DNA from: Hexactinellida sp. DTS-2022
Taxonomy: Eukaryota > Porifera > Hexactinellida
Direction: 5' to 3'
Assembly (NCBI GenBank): GCA_028753945.1
Contig: JAPNXP010000010.1
Location: forward strand, 1,801,042 to 1,865,041
Length of the DNA: 64,000 bases
Shown here: in pieces, positions 56,294 through 64,000 of the stretch
Layout: each line of letters opens with the position of its first letter
Numbering within the stretch: position 1 is the first letter of the stretch
Notes under the pieces: generated by a model
Database searches by the model: none
What the model saw: only the letters and a program-made list of their open reading frames with translations
Told to the model about the DNA's origin: nothing
Program-made: the position numbers and the translations under genes

Positions 56294-58261
56294 GGGATAC
56301 GGATCGTACGGTACGTAGACAATTCGGGACGTGGACAGTTCGGTACGTGGACATTTGCTATGTAGATATGGATTGGATATGACAAAAACTATAAGATTAT
56401 AATCTAAAATAGAATAAACTTATTTTTAAGATTTCTTTGTACTTGACACATCCCTTCTTTGTTCGATCTCTTCTGGCCAAGAATAACATAAATGCTGTGA
56501 ATTGTAAATAAACTATTCAATGACTTTTTGCAGAAAATTATTTAAACTTGTATCAAATTGCAACACACATACAAACGTACATTTATTAACACTTATTGAA
56601 ACATTCTCAATGGAAAACGATGCGTCTCATCAGTTTAAACTCATTAAGTCCAGCCGTGGAGTTCAAAAGCTATCTGAAGGAGGATATATTTACGATCAGC
56701 AGAAGATTTATGGAGGAAAAACTCGCTGGCAGTGCGAGAAAAAGTAGAGTGAAAAGCTAGATTACACATTAGAGGAATGACTATCGCGAAGCGTAGTAAT
56801 GAACACTTTCATGGACCAGATGTGCAATTAATTTGCTGTTTGGAAACAAAGGCAGGGTTAAAAAGGAAGGCACAAGAAACCCAAGATACCACCCATCATA
56901 TTATCGGTCAAGGAGTAATGGTATTTACCGAAGGTGCAGCGGCTAAGTTACCTAAGTTAGAGAGTCTCAAACGAACAATACGTCGTCAGCGACAATCAAC
57001 GACCAATTTTCGTCCCCAACCTGCGACCCTCGAAGATCTTCAAATCCCTGATGATTACCAGCGAGCAAACAAAGGAGATTTATTTCTTCTGTTTGACTCT
57101 GGCACAGAACGCAACGTATTCTAATTTTTCGGTACTCATAGGAACACTGAAATGTTAGTGGCTTCTCAATTTTGGTTATCGGACGGAACATTTAAAACAG
57201 CTCCACCACTCTTTTCACAGGTTTATGCAGTCCATTCTCTTCGTGGTGGACCAAATCCCTTTAAAGATGGACACTTGTTACCGAGTGTATTTGTCTTGCT
57301 CCCTAATAAGACGGAAGCAATCTATATGAGAATGTGGCTACAGATCCAAATCCTTTGTCCGAATGCTCAACCCACTCACATGTTAATGGATTTTGAGAAG
57401 GCAGACATCAACATGCAACAGCTTCCAGCATTTCTGGCCAAAAGCTAATCTGAAAGGCTGTTTTTTCACCTTACTCAAAATATTTGGCGATAGATACAAG
57501 CAGAAGGGTAGCAAGGAGATTATAAGTTATCACAAATGAAGTACTAACTCTAAGAATTCGGTACTTGCCTTTGTCCCACCTTTGGACGTCAATGACTATT
57601 TCGATACTGTTGTTGAACAACTGCCAATGCCTGCAGCACTAATTTTATAATTTGAACGTACCTACATCGGGCGTAGACAACCGGCGGTTTCTATCAAAAA
57701 CCGATATTTCCAATTGAGATGTGGAACCACCACCACGAGGTACCTCAAGGTATACCGAGAACTACTAATGCAATACCGTGGAAGCATGGCATCGCTCATA
57801 CAATGCAACTATTGGATGTTGTAATCCAAACTTGTGGCGTTTTATAAATGCACTGAAACAGGAGCAAGGACTTGTTGAGGTCAGACAAGCAAAAAATATC
57901 GCTGGGGAAAACCTACTAAACGACGAAAGGATAAAGCCAATGAAGAAGGGCTTAAATGTCAAATCTTTGGATATTTTCATAGGTTACCTCTGAAATTTCT
58001 ACGCGGGGTAGCCCATAGGATTGGGCTGAATGATGCATGAGGAGTTCTTTGAGGTTCAACATATTATATTATTATGACCCATTGAAAAATCGTAAATTAA
58101 TCTCTTTATATTAATCAATGTTCTATCACTTTATAATTCAGCCAGATCGGCGCCAGATTTATTAAATCAAAAAGTAATCATGATTTGTTAAAATACTCTT
58201 ATGTCCACGCACCGAACTGTCCACGTCCCGAATTGTCTGCGTACCGTACAGTCCGTATCCC
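56294..58261. mobile_element. MULE (FLYWCH-type), second copy
   Basis: 1,968 bp beginning GGGATACGG and ending CCGTATCCC with about 65-bp inverted repeats made of 15-bp units (GGGACGTGGACAGTTC and variants). The perfect 9-bp duplication TTATAAAAT flanks it, typical for Mutator-like elements. It carries a decayed FLYWCH transposase on the plus strand. Confidence 0.9.
56611..58040 (+). pseudogene. MULE transposase with FLYWCH finger, decayed
   Basis: Starts MENDASHQFKLIKSSRG with a FLYWCH finger (WQCEKK, later HFHGPD). A stop and frame change near 56746 break the finger. FLLFDSGTER is followed by a stop at 57121, then FWLSDGTFKTAP, VYAVHSLRGG, ILCPNAQPTHMLMDFEKA in frame, then a frame change near 57408, GCFFHLTQN and further stops to the C-terminal FPIEMWNHHHE, EAWHRSYNAT and a GVAHRIGLNDA end. 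Colinear with the split copy at 16969-22204. Same role as that copy; cannot be functional. Confidence 0.85.
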
Positions 58262-58935
58262 TTATAAAATCTCTATTATCAACACAATTTTTTGTCTTGA
58301 ATATTCATAATGAAAGAACCTGACTGTATATATTACCCCGTCTTCAAAAGTATCGTACTCATAGTGCACTAAGTAAGTTTTCGAGATGGAATCATTGGTA
58401 AGAATAATAATATTATAGAAACTTGATAATTCGATCCAAATCTATACTGGGGCCCCGTGTGCTTCTAGAATCTTCTACGCCTACTTTATTGAATTTCTCA
58501 TTTATTTGCGTATTCCTTATTTGTTAGTATTGTTGCTATATACCTTGACATGTGTTAGTCTCCAACCTGCTGTCCGAGAATGTTCAAAAGGTAATAGATG
58601 ATGGCTCAAAACAGCCAAGTATCACTAACTATTCTCTTGTCGGATAAAAAGTATTCAATTTTGGGAGTAATATATTTGTGGGGCTAATTAACGGTGTCCA
58701 GCCAAGCAGGTTTTTTTTGAAGGTTGAGACCTTCATGTAACTCAGCGCGGCCTTGGTGTAACTTAACTCTGCAGCGGCCGGCCGACCCATTATCGTGGTG
58801 TAACTCAACACTGCACAGGCCCAGGCCGACCCGAATCGTGGTGTATCTCCAAAAAATATTGGTGCAAATTTTACACCAAGATCGGCCTTAAAAAAATTCC
58901 TGCAGCCAAGGTTCAAATGAGATTTCACTTACAAA
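58262..58935. other. unassigned spacer
   Basis: 58708-58890 repeats GGTGTAACTC and CGGCCG words, with a similar block at 54000-54115; an unbounded dispersed repeat. No gene. Confidence 0.4.
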
Positions 58936-59809
58936 CAGGGCTTTACATAAATCATTGATTTTGATTTTAAATCAAAATCATTCAAAAATTAGTGTTGTAA
59001 AAATCAATCAAAATCAAATCATTCAAAATGTGAGATTGAAAAAATCAATCATCAAATCATTTTGATTCACCACAAAATCATCAAAAATCAAAATCAAATC
59101 ATTTCCAATTACGATGATATAATTAGTTTTTTTGTTACTCCCGAGTCCCGAAGATATTCTTTTAGCCGAATACTAATGTACACACAATAACAGATTTTTT
59201 ATAGGTGATCGAAGAATCTTAATCAAGATAATAGCTATAATAACAAATCACTTTGGTTATTTGGACCTGGGAAATAAAAATACATGTTACTATAAATTAG
59301 TAATCCTTTTCAGATGTACCTATTAATAGGTCAAAATATCTCATTCCGAGGAGACTAATAAGCGGAGTCGATAGTAATAGTATACGTATACGTTAGTATA
59401 TTTCACCCATTAAACCGGAGCAATCTAAGACTATTGGTATTGGGTTGTTCCTGGTAAAACTTGGGTTTCGATTTAGCTGAGTGATTGTAGTTTCAAACGG
59501 GGGTGAAGTAAAACGATAAAATGCACATAGACCCGCAATTGTATTTAACGTGTTCATACTATAACCTCCTGATGTGGAAGCAAATATAACATAAATCTGG
59601 GTTAATAATATTATACAGAGCAGAAAAATGATTTGATTTAAATAAAAATCAAATCATTAACTTTTCACAAATCAATCAAAATCAAATCATTCTAAAAATG
59701 AAATAGAAAAAATCAATCATCAAATCATTAAATGTTACCCAAAGATCAATCATAAATCATTGATTTGATTTGAAAATAAAATCATCAAAATGATTTATGT
59801 AAAGCCCTG
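58936..59809. mobile_element. hAT MITE with AAATCATT repeats
   Basis: 874 bp. Perfect 20-bp ends CAGGGCTTTACATAAATCAT and ATGATTTATGTAAAGCCCTG and the perfect 8-bp duplication CTTACAAA. Both terminal 150 bp are full of AAATCAATCA and TGATTT words; the centre is unique. Confidence 0.9.
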
Positions 59810-60162
59810 CTTACAAATACTTTAGATATTTTTTATATTTCAAAATACTGGAGAAGAACAATATCAATCGGTGGATTAATTTTTTAGTTTATTCTATAAT
59901 TATTTTAATAGTTATGATCGATTTTATAGAGGCGACAATTGATTTCAGCACTTCGGATGAATCTCTGCTGTATTCCCCACTTTGGGGTATTATTTATGTT
60001 GACATAGTATACACAATCCATGTAATCTCTGACGAAATAATCCACAATTGATCAAATAAATTGTTTGGAAATATAAAATTTGAACAGTTATGGGCTATCA
60101 TCCTACTTTGGGATACGTTTTCTTGTGTACATTGATTCTTTGGCAAATGCTCGAAATACCCA

Positions 60163-60560
60163 ACTTCCTATGCGTCCATAATACATTTTGTGACCCTAAC
60201 AAGCACTGTTTATAAAATTACCATGTATGGGCAAATAAATGTGCCCAATTTTGATGACTTAGCAAATGTAAATCTCCTAAACCATAAACCATAAACAATG
60301 ATAGCTTAGCTTTAATCGTCTTGTTACATCTTTATATCAATATGAATTCATTGGAATAAAATATGAGACCCTTAATCAGATGATTAGCATGCTATGAATT
60401 TCCTGCCCATATATGGAGGTGTCATGTGACCATCCACACAAAAATAAAAATATAGCAAGAGCTTAGCTCTAACTTCCGAACAACATCAGTGATTCATTTC
60501 AATGTCCAACGACAACTTAATTTATTTTCTTAATTTTGATCCTATATTACATATTTTTAC
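60163..60560. repeat. family F repeat, second copy
   Basis: Colinear with 32640-33440 without the hAT insertion found there, so it shows the empty site. No coding potential. Confidence 0.6.
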
Positions 60561-60762
60561 ACATTATCTTCAAATTGGTCGTTCTCAGAATATTTGGGAG
60601 AGATATTTCCGCCATACTAAAACCCTAGTTTTGGTAAATTGATAAGTGTTATCGTGAAAAGCTCAACGGAAATTGCTTCAACATAAGTACAGCGGATGCA
60701 GGTTATAAGCACATCGTCGGGAACTGCACTTATTGTGCTTATAACAGACATATATTATATAG

Positions 60763-60929
60763 GCCCATACAAATGTTGAACTCAATATGTTAGCCGCCTT
60801 GGCTGGAATTGACATATTATTAGTTGACTGTACTGATGTCAACTCAATGAATTGGAACATTCTTCCTAGCTATTTACACAATCAGTTAGACACTCCTATT
60901 GAATGTGATCCGATTTTAATGCACATAAA
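60763..60929 (+). CDS. possible isolated coding exon
   Basis: A 167-bp open stretch reading AHTNVELNMLAALAG...ILPSYLHNQ...LMHIK. ATATAG precedes it and a good GTATGT donor follows. The composition is protein-like (LLVDCTDVNSMNW) but no family is recognised, and no partner exon was found. It may be chance. Confidence 0.25.
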
Positions 60930-62259
60930 GTATGTATTTTACATCATAGACTTAGCCGTCTTGAAGGAAATGAACATTTGATTCCTTCATTTTTGCTTAG
61001 TATTGTTTCATCGCATTGATGAATATTACGTCGGCTGCTAACTGTTCAGGCTCTAAGTCAGAACTAGCGCCCTTCTTGATGAGTTCATAGCTTAGAAAAT
61101 TCTTTCAAACTAAGAAAATTATTTTTATAACTTTTGATACTCATCATTTTTGAGAGGTCTATTATTTCAATCCATTTTACAACAGGTAGCTCTAAGGAAT
61201 CTTGTTGTGCGACACTTTCAGATATTGTCTGATTGTGGCGCCTCAGGTGAGACGTTTAGGTAAGAATGGCTGACCGTGCTACTGAAGTAGTGCTAACATG
61301 ACTTCCTATTTCTGGCATCCAGTGCTGACACCTTCATAATGATAGTACACACTATCATGATGATTGTGGCGCCTTATGATTCTATTTTATGCTACTTTGT
61401 TTCAAATTGGCAAATTAATTGAGACGCTATTAACCATATTGAATACTAAACACATCTGACATAAAGAATAATATCTTTCATCATACTATTTTCTCGATGA
61501 GAGGAGGTTTCTTGTAATATTTTATTTGGTGAGTACTTTTTATACACTGTTATGTGTACTAATTGTTATTTAATACTTCAGATATTAACTCCTTAGAATT
61601 TCCAAGACAATCAACAATACTTTAATTGAACATCTATCAATTGGGATCAAGAGATGACCAATCATGATCATGATGCTACTAATTGGAATAGATTTGAAGA
61701 CATATTAATGGTGAGAATGTAGAGATATTTATTTCCGCTATCTTAAACCTTGCTTTAGATTAGTAATTTCACCATTAAATCAACTAAACTAACAGAATAG
61801 TTGGAATTTTGGAATAATTAATTAATTTAGGCATGATTTCTCTTATTGTGAAGATTATTAGCTAATACCCGAAACAAAAGATATTTAGTACATTCTTCAG
61901 ATTTTATAAATTTCACATTTTACTGACTGACTTTCAGTTTCAATTTAAGAGAAAACGAACCCTTCGGTCTCGGTCGCTTTGCGACGGATTGGTACTAAGC
62001 AGACATCTTCATATAAATGTACTCTGTTAACTTTGGTTTTTAATATTTAATAATTGAGAATTTCTGGGACCAATAATCAGTTAATTTATACTTTAGACAT
62101 TATTTCTTAAGATTAATTAGTTCTGTTAACTTTTGTATTTAAGATAAGAGAATGTTCTAGTTCAGTTAATTAATACTTTAGACATTATTTCTTAAGATTA
62201 ATTAGTTCTGATAACTTGGTATTTAAGATTAGAGAATGTTCTAGAACTTCTGGTACCAG
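60930..62259. other. unassigned sequence with tandem repeats
   Basis: 61955-62000 is a family B head block. 62040-62245 contains about 95-bp units sharing ACTTTAGACATTATTTCTTAAG and TTAGTTCTGTTAACTTTGG-like words; fragments of the unit recur at 62800 and 63757. GATTGTGGCGCCT is repeated at 61230 and 61360. No gene is supported. Confidence 0.4.
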
Positions 62260-62782
62260 CAGTGGCGGCGCCAGGATTTATAATCAGGGGGGGCTCTGGG
62301 GGGGCAGGGGGATTTCAGGGGGGGGGGGGGCACAATTAATAAATATTTTTAATGCTCCATTACAAGACTATAGAATAAAGTTTAAGAAATCCATCAAATT
62401 TTTCGTAATAAAGGAGCTACAGCAGAGGAGGGAATTGTCGATTGGTACAGCGGTGAAGGCATTTAGGAATACTTGAAAATTTCATTATTAGAATAAATAA
62501 AAATTATTTGCCATTTTTAATGAATTATATAATTTAGATAGTGAATTAGTGATTACGAAATGAAAACAAATGAATTCCAATTACTATGTATATGCTTTCA
62601 TTTTTCAAATATTCATTCTAATTCAAAGGTACAGGGACAATATAAATGTAATTTCTATATCACAAGCTCGTTTAGAGGTTGTAATATCCTTATCAAGATG
62701 ATATTCTATTGCAGCTCCAGGGGGGGGGGGGGGGGGGACCCGAAAATAGGGGGGGCTCGAGCCCCCCCTGGCGCCGCCTCTG
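62260..62782. mobile_element. hAT MITE with CAGTGGCGGCGCC ends and G tracts
   Basis: 523 bp with ends CAGTGGCGGCGCCAGG and CCTGGCGCCGCCTCTG and the perfect 8-bp duplication GGTACCAG. Long G tracts follow the left end and precede the right end. No transposase. Confidence 0.9.
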
Positions 62783-62831
62783 GGTACCAGTAATAAAATA
62801 ATTTATACTTCAGACATTAAGGTCTAAAAAC

Positions 62832-63272
62832 AAGCAAACTGACTTTTCTAAGGTTTTCTAACTTTTCTAATTTCATAATTAGTCGTTAAGAACTAACTCT
62901 ATGGTGTATTTTTGTCAGGACAGCTCTTAATTAAATGTCTCGAAATCTTTCGAAAAATCGGTCAAAAGGCTCCTCCACCACATGGCATCTGTAATTAATC
63001 AGGGGTACAAATACATTTGTTATATACTAGTAATTCAGGTAAGACCTTATAAAATCAGCCTCTGGTAGTGTCAGGAAGTTAGAACTAAGCTCAAGGGAAT
63101 TTTTCTTGCTCCCTGTAGGATTATATGCTACCTGTTTGTTTTTGCCCCCTGAAGTTGCAAAATTTCCTTGTATTATAAATATTTTGAGTTGTCCTGACAA
63201 AAGTATTCCATAGATTGTTGCAGAGTAAATTCTAATTATGAAATTAGTTTCCTTAGAAAAGTCAGTTTGCTT
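62832..63272. mobile_element. foldback MITE, superfamily unknown
   Basis: Arms 62832-62930 and 63175-63272 are inverted (AAGCAAACTGACTTTTCTAA / TTAGAAAAGTCAGTTTGCTT; GTCAGGACA / TGTCCTGAC). The centre is unique. No clear target duplication. Confidence 0.55.
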
Positions 63273-64000
63273 AAATTCTGATTACTCGACTATATTGATT
63301 TATTACTATTGTGTTCTGTAAGTTACCCGACGCTTTTCAAAGAGGGCTTGGTCCGTACTGGTCCATTTACCACAACTTACCTTTGGACATTCGCCCCCCC
63401 CCCCCCCCCCAATATTGGTGCACCTCATAATTTTATCCTCCCTAAATCAGCAAAATATTGTTGTCATAAATTGTTAGTAATACTCAATAATATTTTAAAA
63501 TCCTCTTCACCCAGAAATTTTTTCTCGCTCGCTGCGCTCGCTCGTCTATAAACCCATGTATACTTAGATTAACCTTGGGATATTATTACATACTGACGCT
63601 TTTCATCATAATGAGACCATATGATGTTCACCCCCATCCTGTTTTTATAATCGATGCCCTTGTCAATAGAATCCTTCAGACTTAGGTATGTCCTGGGGGT
63701 GCCAGATTTTCGGGTATCAGGGGGTTCACGAGTTTAAAAAAGTTTGGGAAACACTGCCTTAATTAGTTCTGTTAACTTTGGTACCTATACATACAGTAAC
63801 ATGCTTTAATTTTATTTCCCATTAGGTTTCCTAAAATATCCTAAAGAAAGGCGTATCATCTAGAAACTCTCAGGACAGAATACATAATATCAAGATGTTA
63901 TTGAATTCAATCTCAAAATGCATATCAGACTTTTGAAATTCATACAGGAGCTGACGATTTACTAAAATAGTAACCGAGTTGGATCTCAATTGTACAGATT
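63273..64000. other. unassigned end of window
   Basis: 63393-63410 is a C tract and 63519-63545 a CGCTCGCTGCGCTCGCTCG palindrome also present inverted at 44852. 63700-63756 looks like a hAT right end (GTTTGGGAAACACTG) without its partner. No gene. Confidence 0.4.

Noticed and set aside
63519-63545. CGCTCGCTGCGCTCGCTCG palindrome as regulatory site
   Set aside because: The same motif recurs inside repeats (44852) without gene context, so it is more likely repeat-derived.

Overview
This window is AT-rich, repeat-dense DNA from an animal nuclear genome, probably an invertebrate that I cannot name. Three things point to an animal: an LKB1/STK11-type kinase that keeps the vertebrate C-terminal prenylation motif, spliced genes with GT/AG introns, and a mix of MULE, P, Ginger, hAT, Tc1/mariner-pogo, Harbinger and Helitron-like DNA transposons. 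No rRNA, tRNA, CRISPR array or operon was recognised. Most of the sequence is mobile elements, many nested in each other, and only a few stretches look like host genes.

Layout. 1-16.7 kb is intergenic or intronic. It holds two unrecognised minus-strand exon-like ORFs (3.3-4.1 and 14.4-15.4 kb), hAT and Tc1-like MITEs, two copies of a long-TIR element (10.1-10.9 and 13.0-14.3 kb) and a P/MULE relic (6.2-7.1 kb). 16.8-30.7 kb is one composite. A FLYWCH/MULE transposon (16777-30677) contains a P element with a THAP-domain transposase (17715-21505) and an 8.1-kb Ginger-type transposon (22377-30474). The Ginger element encodes a D35E integrase with GPY/F and OTU modules and is itself hit by a Tc1-like MITE. 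30.7-40 kb is repeats only: hAT MITEs, a Ginger-end relic with two nested hAT insertions, and an 841-bp tandem duplication. 40.4-47 kb has long inverted arms around a decayed gene of an uncharacterised family and a Helitron-like segment. 47-50 kb has nested hAT and Harbinger MITEs. 50470-51858 is the one clearly intact host gene, the LKB1 homologue, in a single exon. 52.6-56.0 kb is a large inverted repeat. 56.3-58.3 kb is a second, unnested but decayed MULE. 58.9-64 kb is again MITEs and unassigned sequence.

How the pieces relate. The MULE at 16.8 kb shrinks to about 2.0 kb once the P and Ginger insertions are subtracted, matching the 1968-bp MULE at 56.3 kb. The target-site duplications (8 bp for MULE 1, 9 bp for MULE 2, 7 for P, 4 for Ginger, TA for the MITE) give an insertion order. 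All coordinates, splice sites and family calls come from reading the sequence; no database search was possible.
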